This document shows positions 45,600-56,317 of a stretch of DNA of 64,000 nucleotides, piece after piece (position 1 is the stretch's first letter; each line of letters begins with the position of its first letter). The notes below the pieces were generated by a model. That model searched no databases. It was given only the letters and a program-made list of their open reading frames with translations, and was not told the origin of the DNA. This DNA comes from Acholoe squamosa (lineage: Eukaryota > Annelida > Polychaeta > Phyllodocida > Polynoidae). Made by a program: the position numbers and the translations under genes. The stretch lies in the NCBI GenBank assembly GCA_949317995.1, contig OX439050.1, forward strand, positions 55,615,777 through 55,679,776, read 5' to 3'.

Positions 45600-46110
45600 G
45601 ACTCGATGCCAGCCATTGTGTGTACACAGGTACATACACCTCGGCACCCGGCAGCGCACAGCGACAGCACCGGTCTCGGCTAGGCTTGGCAGCGGCACAC
45701 GGCGAAAAATAGTGTGCATACACCTCGTCGCCGGGCAGAGGACAGCGACAGCGCACACGGCGAAAAAAGACGCGTCTCCCTGTTATGTTTGTGTATAATA
45801 CACCTCGTCGCCGGGCAGCGGACAGCAACAGCGCACACGGACGCGTCCGGGGCAGATTCAATCCACAGACCTGTGATGGCTGAGGGCAACGTGCTAACCG
45901 CTAAACCACCGCGTCTCCTCCTCCAAACGCGTCTCGCTGTTATGTTTCCTACTAAATACACCTCGTCGCCCGGTAGCGGACAGCGACAGTGCACACGGCT
46001 TTGTATCATATCCAGATTTGGTTCGAACCAAGCATTTCTCCTCAGTCCCTGTGGCGCACTGCATAGGGAGTTGGACTAAGGACCTGAGATTGCAGGTTCG
46101 ACCCCTACCA
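45600..46110. repeat. GC-rich cluster of SINE-like repeats with tRNA-like heads
   Basis: A repeat with CACCTCGTCGCC and a GGACAGCGACAG word occurs four times (about 45638, 45720, 45800, 45959), as nested or tandem insertions. Two tRNA-like heads are visible: minus strand about 45921-45845 (box A GGTTTAGCGGTTAGCAC, box B-like GGATTGAATCTGCC) and plus strand about 46028-46106 (box A TGGCGCACTGCATAGG, box B GGTTCGACCCC). Stems are partly broken, so these are not working tRNA genes. The ORFs over the cluster are repeat artefacts. Confidence 0.6.
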
Positions 46111-46172
46111 TGGCAATGAAATAGTTCGTTGATTTTAACATGTAACATATGACATAGAAGGACATGAGAGGC

Positions 46173-46198
46173 GTGCGGTTATCCATGGATAACCGCAC
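46173..46198. other. 26-bp perfect palindrome
   Basis: GTGCGGTTATCC-ATGGATAACCGCAC. It lies 67 bp beyond a tRNA-like head. A related inverted repeat (AGTGCGTTAT...ATAACGCACT, 51227-51252) lies 112 bp beyond another tRNA-like head, which suggests that both belong to one SINE-like family. Confidence 0.8.
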
Positions 46199-46369
46199 AG
46201 AGAAAATTGATGTTACAGCCTATAGGGTGTGCAATATCGACAGATATGTGGTTGGGAATATCCACCAAAAAGCACTAAGTAACCAAGAAATCGTGGTATA
46301 AAGTCAGATAACCCATTAGGCAATATCATCCAATGGCCACCATTCTATCTTCAGTCATCAATTCTTTTT

Positions 46370-47560
46370 CTCTTGTCAGGTTGCTCATGTCACCATTCAT
46401 TCCTTAGATAATTATTCTATAGATCTATACTTAAATGGTCTTCAGCAGATGAGCAATGTGAAACAATTGCAAGTTTGGTTCTCTATGTCCAATGAACATA
46501 ATGTAACATAATTCATGTCTTCTTGTTCTATAAATATCAAATGATTTTCTTGTTGTCAGAGAGATGCCTGCCATTTTAAATAGGAGAAAAAGGACAGGCA
46601 GTGCTGCATTGTTGAGTAGAACTGGAATAACATAGTCATTGTTATGTTGTTATAAAGTGGATTGCATTGAATATGAAAATACCATTTTTCTTTTTAAGGT
46701 TGTTCACGTCCAGCCCTCCAACAATTCATACATAAAGGTAAGTAACTATGGCACTTATGGGTCACTCTATGTTGCCACGTTGCAATCGACTCCCTGCAAT
46801 TCTGATAACAGAATACACATAAATTACATAGGACAGTTGCCTAGATGGCTCAGACCGAGACTACTGTGTAATCTAATTGTGATATCTGATGTATACAAAA
46901 ATGGTTGTAACAGTATAGCTCTGACATTTTTCGACTTTGGAAAGCTATGATTAGACCTTATAAAGCTTGAGATTCAATGCAGTAAAAAAAAAATGCAGTA
47001 GGTTAGTAAAAGCCTTTATATTCTTTCACCTGAAATTGCTCTTAATAATCTTATCTACGAATTTTCCATGCCTGGACCAATCTGAAATATGAGCAGCTAT
47101 TAGCCTTTACAGTGCTGCAGGATGTGCTGCTCGTCAGGATATACCATTACAGTGCTAGCAACTACTCACCAGCACTGCATGTCTATCCTTTGTGAGCACA
47201 CATATAGCTTTGGCACTTTACATTGCAGCATGGCAACCAATAGGTGTGATGCATTGAACCACTATTTGCCCTTAGAGGGTTAATCAACACAGCCACCTTC
47301 TTCAAGATACAATAACATTGTTCAAACACATACAGGCTCTGTGTTCCTTTTTATTACAAGTGAATGTTATCAGTCCTGGTAAACAGTCAGCATGCCACAA
47401 GTGGTGGCTCTTTACATAGGTTTGGAGTAAAACCATTCTTGCCTCAGAGGGTTTTCACCAAGATAAAAGTGTGGAAGCCCACACCACCCAGACTTGTCGG
47501 CAAAGGTAGAGTTTGCAGGGAGAGAGACAAGCTTCTATTGGTGTCCTAGCATCTTGCCTT
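46370..47560. repeat. Triplication blocks d and e, unit 2 copy, with exon-like segment
   Basis: 46598-46780 matches 18632-18830. Within it about 46700-46738 is bounded by a pyrimidine-rich TTTTTAAG and by GTAAGTAAC, and the same borders occur in unit 1. 46880-46985 matches 18915-18990 and 57663-57745; 47278-47450 matches 19230-19400 and 58608-58760. 47560-48475 holds no gene that I can see. Confidence 0.5.
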
Positions 47561-48535
47561 GTGTAATTATAGCGATGGGAAGGCCTGTAATGGGTGATTG
47601 ATCTCACCATCTAGCCAATCTTTATGGGGATGTATTTAGAAGGAGAATCAAAGCAGCAAAGGGCAGGGTACTTTAGATGGGCTAGGCTATAGTGCCTGAT
47701 ACAGAGAAGAAGTAATTGGCCTGGATGAGAAGAACTATTGCCTCCTTCCTCTAATTTGTCGTGCTTATTGTCACTATAGTTGTAATTCATAGAACATTAG
47801 CTGGAATGTGCACTTTTGGTCTTCAGAGCATCCCGAGGAATAGGTTTCTGGTCCAAACATTCTGGACATTTGTCGATAATATAGATCTGGTTTCGACTAT
47901 AATGGACCCCTGTGTGGCAAACCTAGCTGAATGATGTAACATTGAACACATTGATACAGGAGGAAAGCCAGCACATTACTTGATGCACTCTGCTTCATTA
48001 TATTACAGATGACATTCTCTCCTCAACACCAGACGGACAGCATGTTCAACCCATGTCAATTTTTCTCTTTTTCATTCAAGACGTACTATGGAGTCATTCA
48101 TTAGTAATTTAATTCTGCTCGTTTAATGTCATAATGATCATAATTATAGCAAGCACAATTGAAAAGCTGTCATCGAGCTGTTTTTAGATTTCATCATTAA
48201 TCAACTGCTGAGAGGAAAAGGAATATCCAAGATAAAACTGAAATAGTTATTTGGTCCTTAAAAGCCTCACATCAATAATGTATAGAATCTGATGACCGAG
48301 CAGCAGCAGAGCAGTCAGAATATCATGGAGAATGAACTGCACAATTCTGATGAATTTGATTATTACCTTTAGTTTTAAAAGTGTGGATGTTGCCACATCG
48401 TTCATAACACTTCTTCATGCTGGCCAGGCCAGATTTAATCTCAAAATCTACTATTTAGCTCTTTCCATATAGGCTGGATGGTCAGCAACTATGAACACAT
48501 ATTCAATAGAATGCCAAAGTGGTCTCATCATGGTC

Positions 48536-48538
<3 letters not shown>

Positions 48539-48594
<56 letters not shown>
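48539..48594. repeat. (TA)n microsatellite at the split in block e
   Basis: Sits where the unit 2 copy of block e (matching 19605-19680) is interrupted; the match resumes at about 49803. ORFs of Tyr and Ile over it are artefacts. Confidence 0.95.
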
Positions 48595-48600
<6 letters not shown>

Positions 48601-48796
48601 TTATACCACTATTCTGGCACCTCCCTTACTGTTATGCCCTCTCCTACCAGTGCATTATGAGAGCATATATGCACATGTGCATTTTTGGGATTTTTGGATA
48701 TACTTTTTCGAGGTCAAGTTGGAATATTTTTGGGAAGTGTTGAGAGATACAAATTCTGTCTCGCCATTGTTTCAATGTGAAAAATCATGCCAACTC

Positions 48797-48881
48797 GTAT
48801 GAGGATTGAAACCCGGCCGCAGTGGTGGAAGGCGAAGGCATTAGCCATAGCGCCACACTGAACGGTGATGAAATCCAATGC
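48797..48881 (-). repeat. tRNA-like SINE head
   Basis: On the minus strand GTGTGGCGCTATGGCTAATG resembles box A and GGGTTTCAATCCTC resembles a T arm. Acceptor pairing is poor, so this is a SINE head or tRNA pseudogene. Confidence 0.45.
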
Positions 48882-49021
48882 GAAAGTAAATAAATTCTAA
48901 CCTGAGGTCCTAGTGGTACGTTTGCAGTCAGTTTTCGTCTTGATTCCAAGCTTGTCATGTTATAATATTGAAATCCCAAGAAGTATTCGATCCATAGACG
49001 AGGAATGCGTGCTAATTTTCT

Positions 49022-49222
49022 CCATTTTCTTCGATATAAATAAGAATCCATTGATTTTCCCAACGTACGCGGGTCGCGGTCCGGCCATTCCCACCCGCCT
49101 CCTTGCTCGGCGAAAGTGTGTCAGTGGCCCGGATGTAGATATAGGTCATCCGGTCGTCGTACGAGGAACACGGCGAAAATTTCGGACCATTTTGGAAAAT
49201 CAATGGATTCTTATTTATTTTA
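49022..49222. repeat. Inverted-repeat element, left copy
   Basis: Arms of about 40 bp beginning CCATTTTCTTCGATATAAAT and ending in the complement enclose a GC-rich centre. It pairs with the copy at 50664-50884; 49350-49500 and the reverse complement of 50410-50580 are related too, so the two copies form a larger inverted arrangement around part of block e. Confidence 0.65.
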
Positions 49223-49521
49223 AATATATCGGACATATCAAGCAAGGAGCACTTATCTAGAATGTCTAAGGATATGTATGTTTTAATTTGAAAACTTGTC
49301 ATGGTTGGATTCGATACAAAAAGTGACTGTATACACAGCGGTACCTCTCCCGGCAAGGAACAAAAACAATGGCTTCGCGCTGACCTGGGCCATATCGCTT
49401 GCTTTTACAAAATGTCTTCTCGTGGCTATATTCTGTGGATATCAGGTAAGAAATTAATACAAAATGGAGAAAAAGGTGGTATAAATGCAATATAGCATAA
49501 ATATGCCAGCACACAGGTGGT

Positions 49522-49687
49522 ATACTGACGATATTGCACGAGGCCATTAGGCCTCGTGCAATATCGTCAGTATGGAGAAAAAGGTGGTATAAATGCAATA
49601 TAGCATAAATATGCCAGCACACGGGTGGTATACTGACGATATTGCACGAGGCCTAATGGCCTCGTGCAATATTCGTCAATATACCAC
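49522..49687. other. Two adjacent long hairpins (H4) in a short tandem duplication
   Basis: 49522-49545 and 49550-49573 are 24-bp perfect arms around ATTA. 49625-49653 and 49658-49687 form a second, 29-bp hairpin around TAAT with one bulge and one mismatch. The duplicated unit is about 105 bp. The arms contain GCACGAGGCC. Confidence 0.85.
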
Positions 49688-49717
49688 CCTTGTGCTGCCA
49701 TATTTATGCTATATTCC

Positions 49718-49721
<4 letters not shown>

Positions 49722-49764
<43 letters not shown>

Positions 49765-49770
49765 CATACA

Positions 49771-49800
<30 letters not shown>
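49722..49800. repeat. (TA)n and (TACA)n microsatellite
   Basis: TA units followed by about nine TACA units, ending where block e resumes. Confidence 0.95.
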
Positions 49801-49804
<4 letters not shown>

Positions 49805-50286
49805 CTGTGACTAATGGTATCCCTACCAATATCCCAGCAGCAATATGTTATTTTTCATGGTGACCATAACCTACTACACTGTCACTCCATGAGAGGCACA
49901 AATCAACCTTCCCTGTCGGAGACACGGCAACCACTTTGACTCTGTACAAAGGCTGAGGGTGTTTGAAAACATTGATGGTGGCCATTTCCGGGGTAGTGGA
50001 GGAAACTGTTTCTTCTGTTCCTGTCTGGAAGATGGAGAGACCTGAGTGCTTTCCTGTGTGCCTGGAGATCTGAATACTCCTTTCCTGCCAGTGTAATCCA
50101 CATCAAGGGGAGGAGTGCACACTATTGGTGGAGTGCTGGTATTTATGCTTTTAGTAACGTGTCCAAGGCAATTTTGATTTTGATGTGGAATTATAAGCAT
50201 AATAAAGCAGGTATGTCAATTTCTTCATGCCAATTGAGTAGACTTTTAAGCATTTCGTTTTTAAGTAGTGCATTCAAATTAATAAG

Positions 50287-50415
50287 CGTTTAATGTATGT
50301 TATGGGTACGCACGAGTGGGTTTATGGGTTAATAATCCACGAGCCCGAAGGGCGAGTGGATTATTAACCCATAAACCCACGAGTGCGTACCCATAACATG
50401 CATTAAAGCGTTTAT
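50287..50415 (+). other. Foldback H1 with two mirrored GA/GA mismatches and a GAA triloop
   Basis: From the centre outward: triloop GAA (50347-50349); stem GCCC/GGGC; GA/GA (50341-50342 with 50354-50355); a perfect 25-bp stem; GA/GA (50314-50315 with 50381-50382); then a 14-bp perfect stem that continues with one mismatch for about 15 bp. Both arms read CACGAGTG at the outer mismatch instead of complementary sequences. Confidence 0.85.
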
Positions 50416-50663
50416 CGAACATATTTCTCCATTTTGTATTAATTTCTTACCTTATAACCCAAGAATTAATCCATGAGAAGACATTTTGTAAGTGCATCCG
50501 ATCCGCACGGTTTGACAAGCCAGCGTAGCCATTGTTTTTAGTCCACCCGTCAAACCCTCGTATTTCCAACGAATTTTCGGGTATAATCCAAGGATGTCAA
50601 GCCCTGTTATTCTAGCAGCGCCAAATATACGATCTCTAGTTGGTGTTCGCATACATTTTGTCT

Positions 50664-50884
50664 CCATTTTCTTCGAAATAAATAAGAATCCATTGATTTT
50701 CCACATCGATACGTGTCGGCACCCACCTCATACGGCCATTCCTTGCTCGACGCGTGGCTGACCTAGTTTTTACATCCGGGCACCTACCCGCTCTGTCAAC
50801 AAGAAGCAATGGCCGTGTACCGGGCCGTGTGCGTTGGATCGGTATGGAAAATCAATGGATTCTTATTTATTTCGAAGAAAATGG
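50664..50884. repeat. Inverted-repeat element, right copy, with perfect 40-bp arms
   Basis: 50664-50703 and 50845-50884 are perfect inverted repeats. The centre is GC-rich and differs from that of the left copy. No target duplication is obvious. Confidence 0.75.
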
Positions 50885-51041
50885 GGGAATTTGGCATGGC
50901 ATGTTCATCTAGGATATCTAAGGATGGTTCTCTGTTAATAACTCCACCAGGCTCCATGGATTCTAGGCTAACGAGGTGTGTAAACATCAGGTATGTCGGA
51001 CAACTTTTTCAAATTCTTGATGTAGATTCATTTCTACCACC

Positions 51042-51115
51042 GGTCGGCTTGGTATAGTGGACAGCGAGCTCGCCTCCTGCCCCAGCGGCCGGGGATCGAT
51101 TCCCCGTTGAACCTA
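51042..51115 (+). repeat. tRNA-like SINE head
   Basis: Box A-like TTGGTATAGTGGAC and a perfect T arm CGGGG-ATCGATT-CCCCG. The acceptor stem does not pair well, so this is not called as a working gene. Confidence 0.5.
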
Positions 51116-51383
51116 AACGGTTTTAACAGGAAATGTATGGAGGAGTTGACTTTGTATATTCCTCCAATTTATTAACATGTCCAGATTGAAACTAGCAGCC
51201 TCTTGAAGACGAAGAAAAGGTCTGAGAGTGCGTTATGGCTGGATAACGCACTGGGGTTATGAGCAAAAAAGCACTCCTGAGGCTCAGATAGTTAGATAAA
51301 CTGTTATGACCCACAAGAATCCCAATAGCCATTATAATTATTATGTAAAACTATTATCGATACATCATATAATCAGTTTTAAC

Positions 51384-51386
<3 letters not shown>

Positions 51387-51421
<35 letters not shown>
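51387..51421. repeat. (TA)n microsatellite
   Basis: About 17 TA units just before unit 3. Confidence 0.95.
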
Positions 51422-51425
<4 letters not shown>

Positions 51426-52202
51426 TGCTATGGTGCCTTTTTACTACTGAACCTCGGTTCGGTGAATGTGTTAGAAAGGTAGTTTCTAGAGCAGGAGTGG
51501 TGTACATACCACTTTCCATCTCACTTGACACTTGTCCCATAAGACGAGGGTTACTAATTAAAGCCAATCAATGTACTTAGGGTTTTAAGACCGTCTGGTC
51601 TGTCAAGACTAGAAAAATACTGGACAGAGATGTGGTCTACTGTCAAGTCAAAAAATCCATTTGTACATTTATTTTTGATTGTAGGCACCATAAGACAATA
51701 GATAGTCCATTGACCACACAGCCTATAGCTGAGGGCAGGGCAGCGCATTATTTTATACATATGTGACCCTAATGTTTTAATAGCAAATGCCTCTCACCTG
51801 TTCATGCTTATGTTCACACATAAGCTGATAGAATAATGAGACTGAAAGGCTGATGGTCTCATGATGGTCTCTTTCCTGCTCTTCTAGAACCACTTGACAC
51901 GGCCACGTCCAAGTCACTTGGTCTTCATGATTCAGCAAGGGTATGCTATTGGAAGCGTTTGCCACCACTGAATTGGAGTACCAATTCAGTGGGATGTGGA
52001 TTCCCAATATGATACAACACGGTACTAAGGGTGGGTTCCTTCAAGGTGCTATATTTCTGGGTGTGATGATAACAATGGGCATAATGCATACTTGCAGTTT
52101 TTGGCCTTTCCATAGCGCATGGTCACCTGTTGATGGTTAATCTAGAGATCAAACTTCTTGTATTTTGGTCTTCCAGGGACTCTGGGAGGGAAACATGGAA
52201 TT

Positions 52203-52397
52203 CACTCTGAACTATAAGTTATATGTCATTACAAGTGATTTCATTGATCAGATTTTCCTTCCAAAACATGGAGTTTTTGGCTGAAGATTCCCTAACAAGG
52301 GTGGACTTTCGAGGGTAAAATCTCCCTAACAAGGGTAAGAGCTGTCAGAGGCCCAGCCGCACACTCTGAACTATAAGTTATATGTCATTACAAGTGA
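52203..52397. repeat. Fragment of a hAT-like MITE between 36-bp direct repeats
   Basis: Identical 36-bp copies at 52203-52238 and 52362-52397 enclose an internal piece of the MITE found whole at 53588-53997 (corresponding to about 53838-53963), without either terminal repeat. Confidence 0.85.
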
Positions 52398-53159
52398 ATA
52401 AATGATGCCGGCACGATTTTTAGGGAGGAGCGACACATACAAAGTCTGAAGACCTTCAATAAGCCTTAACAAAAGAAATATCGTTATTGATAGCTTTAAC
52501 CTGTGCCTCCAGTCCAGTCTTTATCAAAGTAGAGCAACTGAATAATGAAGACAATCCATCAAAGCCTAATTAAGTTCAATTACCTGAATAGTAGAATCAG
52601 TTACACAGAATGCACCCTAAGTATATAACACTCCTACACTCTCAGCCTCAATTGTATATGGGCTATAAAGACCAATGTAGTAGGTACAGTACAGCCCACA
52701 TCCGATCATTGGACTTTGTACTGACAACAACTACCACTGTTTAAAAAAAGACACAATCTGCTGTAAAAAGCTTGCTGCAGTATAAAAGTGCATCTTCCTC
52801 CCAGGAAGCTCTAAAAGTCTTAATTTTCCCCATTATTTGAATATATTAATCCACAAGATAATTTTTCGGTTAAAAAAATGCTTGTTTTTCTTTTGACCCT
52901 GAATAGATAGGTCAAATCCTTGGGAATCCCACTCAAGTCTACCACTCACCATCCCCTGAAACGATGAACACTTCCTCAACTCAGAGAGAGATGAGAGAAG
53001 TATATTTTAATCATTCTATTACAGTGATGGATAAGAACCAACAATAGATATGGAGGGGAATGTAAGAAAGAATGTAAGAACAAAAAGCGGTACAATAAAA
53101 CAATCAGCAGCAGAGAAGAACAGTGCATATATTTTAATAGGCTACTAAATAAGTACCTT

Positions 53160-53221
53160 GGTGGTGCTGCCCACATTCCACTCAGCCATGTAATGGCTTC
53201 GTGGAATACAGCAGCACCACC
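53160..53221 (-). other. Foldback H3 with mirrored mismatch (GA/GA on the minus strand)
   Basis: Perfect 11-bp outer stem GGTGGTGCTGC/GCAGCACCACC; a small internal loop; ATTCCAC/GTGGAAT; TC opposite TC (GA opposite GA on the minus strand); AGCCAT/ATGGCT; loop GTA. Confidence 0.8.
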
Positions 53222-53587
53222 TCTGGGAATACGATGAAAAAATACTCCATGATCATGAACATTTGCATTTATGTCATGGCTACACAGGGTTGAAAGGCTT
53301 TAGATAGAGAAATTCAACAATATTTAGCTGATTTTATTGCAGCAGGTCATGTGACCATCAGCCATTGAATACGGGCATATTGTATTCCATCCCCCCATTG
53401 AATAAGGCGTGTCCAGTACTGTTCTTTAGTAACGATCATATAAGCCATGATATAAAGGCACTCATCTGTCTGTAATGTCAGGTGATTCATCATGGCTATA
53501 TCGAGAAGCCTCAGTTTGATAAATAAAGCCCTAGAGACAGAGAGCCTTCTTCTGAGAAAACATGACATCATACTGACACGTCCACAG

Positions 53588-53997
53588 CCCGGGGGGGCAC
53601 TTCATATGTGTTGGTACCACATGTGTGCGGCTGGCAAGGTCACTTTTTGGCCAAAATCGCCCTAACAAGGGTCCTATTTTAAAGAAAAATCCCCCTAACA
53701 AGGGTCTACTTTTAAGAAAATCTCCCTAACAAGGGTCTACTTTTGGGCAAAAAGCCCGTGGATCAGGCAAAGTTTGCTGTTTTTTCAAGAAAATTTTCCC
53801 AACTACTAGACATTTTTGAGTCAATTTTCAAAATGTGATTTCATTGATCAGATTTTCCTTCCAAAACATGGAGGTTTTGGCTGAAAATTCCCTAACAAGG
53901 GTGGACTTTCGAGGGTAAAATCTCCTTAACAAGGGTAAGAGCTGTCAGAGGCCCAGCCGCACACCCCCATCAAAATAAATTCAAGTGCCCCCCCGGG
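53588..53997. mobile_element. hAT-like MITE, 410 bp, 8-bp target duplication
   Basis: Perfect 15-bp terminal inverted repeats CCCGGGGGGGCACTT flanked by GTCCACAG on both sides (53580-53587 and 53998-54005). An 8-bp duplication fits hAT (or P) elements. Inside, CCTAACAAGGG, a small palindrome, is repeated five times with one variant copy. Confidence 0.9.
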
Positions 53998-54005
53998 GTC
54001 CACAG

Positions 54006-54873
54006 TGACCATATGCCATCTACCATATATATTTCTACCTTTATTCCTCCTATTTTAGTAGACAGAGGGTGAGAGGAAGTTTACAACTTGAATCGGACCC
54101 GTAAAGTGGTTAATACAGCCTGCTTCACAGCTTTCTGTTTTTCCTCTTTTCATGGTTCTGTTTTGGAAGGAAATATGTTTTTGGCCATTTTTGCATGACA
54201 TTTGAGTGAATGTCTTGTCGGTCTTCTCTGGGTAACTCTCATGAGCCTCTGGTCCAGGTTGTGTGTCTATTTCAGCGGAATTCCTAGTTTTCAAGGTAAC
54301 TATATTTCACAATTACTTTTAAAATGGGTATTGTTAAGCCTAGCTACCATAATCGCTTTACTAAGAAATTTCCGCTGTAGCAGGCAAAGTTCTTTTAATG
54401 AGGCAATTGGTGCTCTCAAAACATGACAACCAGATATGGAGCCTTGGCACATGTGTTTGCAGGGATGCGTCTTCTGAAAAGGAGGTATGCTGGACAAATA
54501 TTGGCAAAAGCAACATTTTATCTTTTCAACAAAAACATGATCCAGAGGGCTGATTACTTAACTTGTTTAACTTGAATGGAAACTTCATGAAGAATTTACT
54601 GTGACATTTCTTATTCGGGAGGGTGTGAGAAAGGCCTACTTGATTCAATATTTCACCGGATGTCTCCAATATGTTTCAGTGGCTTTGGTATGTAGAATAT
54701 TTAGTCAATATATTTGTGGTATAATTTGTACAGGAGAGGCAGGGGAGAAATACTGGGTACTACAGGTGTTTCATATGCTTCAGGAATAGTAAAGAGTCAA
54801 TCTAGATAAGTTTTTGATGATGGAAATGATACACAGTGCTCTAGTGTATAGTTACTATCAGCAGCATTTCAGG
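54006..54873. other. Stretch without a gene
   Basis: Short ORFs on both strands have no conserved counterpart or coding character. Nothing else seen. Confidence 0.5.
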
Positions 54874-54875
54874 TA

Positions 54876-55761
54876 CACTGCAAAAATGGTGTTTAGACTT
54901 TAAACATGTCTAGGTCTAAACATGTGTAAACCTAAACACATAGGTTAGTTAGGTTTCTCATTAACTACACATTTAGAAAATAAACATTTCTATTCTAAAT
55001 ACATAAACATTTTTGCTAAACATGTTTAGATATTTGGAGTTTAAACACATTGAAAACTAGGTGTTTAGATTCAAACATTAATGTGTTTAGACACTTGTAT
55101 GTCAGATACACACCAGGTAGCAGCACTACCTATGAATGGACTTTAAGCACACAATCACAATCAATTGTTGTGACAAATGTCCCCCAATCCCGTATCTATC
55201 TTGGTTTCATTTCATAGAATATTAAGAGAATAATAATGGCAATACAGAAATGACTGAATTCACCTTACACCACCACCATTGGCATAAAATAATCAATAGG
55301 TTTCATGACTGACACCTAATTTGTGTTATTTTGTAAAGGCCAAAGCAATGTCCTGCCTGCCAAGATTTTGTACTTTCTCAAGTCTCTCATTCTAATGCAG
55401 TGTGTATAAATGAATGTATATACCCATGGCTGATATCTTTGGAGACTTCTAAATAGCTGATGTCCCCCACAAGATAAATGAGACAACAAATAAAAGATAT
55501 TTTCTTAATGCAAACATCTGCTATCCCTAAATTTCCATCAAATCATTTAGACATCTAAACATAAAATTTCATAAACACCTGAACAAAAAAAATCATAGAT
55601 ATCTAAACACAAAATTTTAAACCTAAACACCTAGATTTCTAAACACTTGAGCTAAACACAGTTTTTTGGCTAAACATGTTTGGGAACTTAAAGTGACTAG
55701 AAAAACGGGACAAGAATATGTTTAGAATTGTGTTTAGGATCTAAACACCATATTTGCAGTG
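54876..55761. mobile_element. 0.9 kb MITE with TA target duplication (copy 2, inverted)
   Basis: Same family as 173-1072. Its right end, read in complement, matches the left end of copy 1 for about 50 bases with few changes, so it lies in the opposite orientation. TA flanks both ends (54874-54875 and 55762-55763). The interior is again dense in TGTTTAG/CTAAACA words. Confidence 0.85.
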
Positions 55762-56317
55762 TAGGAAGATATTTTGTGTGTTTACCATGTGGTAATAGAG
55801 AGGTGGGGCTTGTCTCTAAACTAGGATTACCAAGCTGTTCAAGAAGTTGTAGTATGTTAGATAATAATGTCGGTATGAAATCACCTCCTGCCATCAGTAC
55901 ATCCCAGTCTTGGTGAGATATTAAATGAACTAGTAATGATGGCAATAATTTTTTCAGCATCATCATTCCATTCACTGACATTTCAGATCTAAAAACTTAT
56001 ATTCCTACACCAAAGGCAACAACCTAAACACTACTGCATTTCTTCAGGCACCTCCTGTAATGGGTCGGATTCCATCAGGGATAATCATCATGCAAATCGG
56101 TACTCATAGTTTTACTGATGTGCCAGTCTGTGGTTACTCAGACTCACCCTCCGATAATATTCATCTTTTTGAGCTAGGTTTCAGATTGGTTCCATGGATT
56201 CAATAGTGTGTAGCTTGTTTTAGTATTCTGCCAAACCAGATTCATGTTTGCTTCTTCTTGATGGTTGGCATAGTGATAAGAAACCACTTGTGTGGCTTTT
56301 AGGGTGTGCAGGAGACC

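Larger units (their letters stand above)
20400..50220. repeat. Unit 2 of the tandem segmental triplication
   Basis: Begins like unit 1 (20424-20488 matches 10-70) and ends like it (49800-50220 matches 19680-20220). It has been enlarged by the LTR retrotransposon, a 41-bp minisatellite, SINE-like insertions and foldbacks. 21910-23165 is an insertion relative to unit 1. 20400-22290 contains the exon-like block at 20660-20815 and no callable gene. Confidence 0.55.

Noticed and set aside
46028-46106. Functional tRNA gene (also 45845-45921, 48797-48881, 51042-51115)
   Set aside because: Box A and B are recognisable but acceptor or other stems are broken; a SINE head or pseudogene is more likely.
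48478-48743. Tyr/Ile repeat ORFs here and at 11140-11361 and 49567-49814
   Set aside because: Translations of (TA)n and (TACA)n microsatellites.
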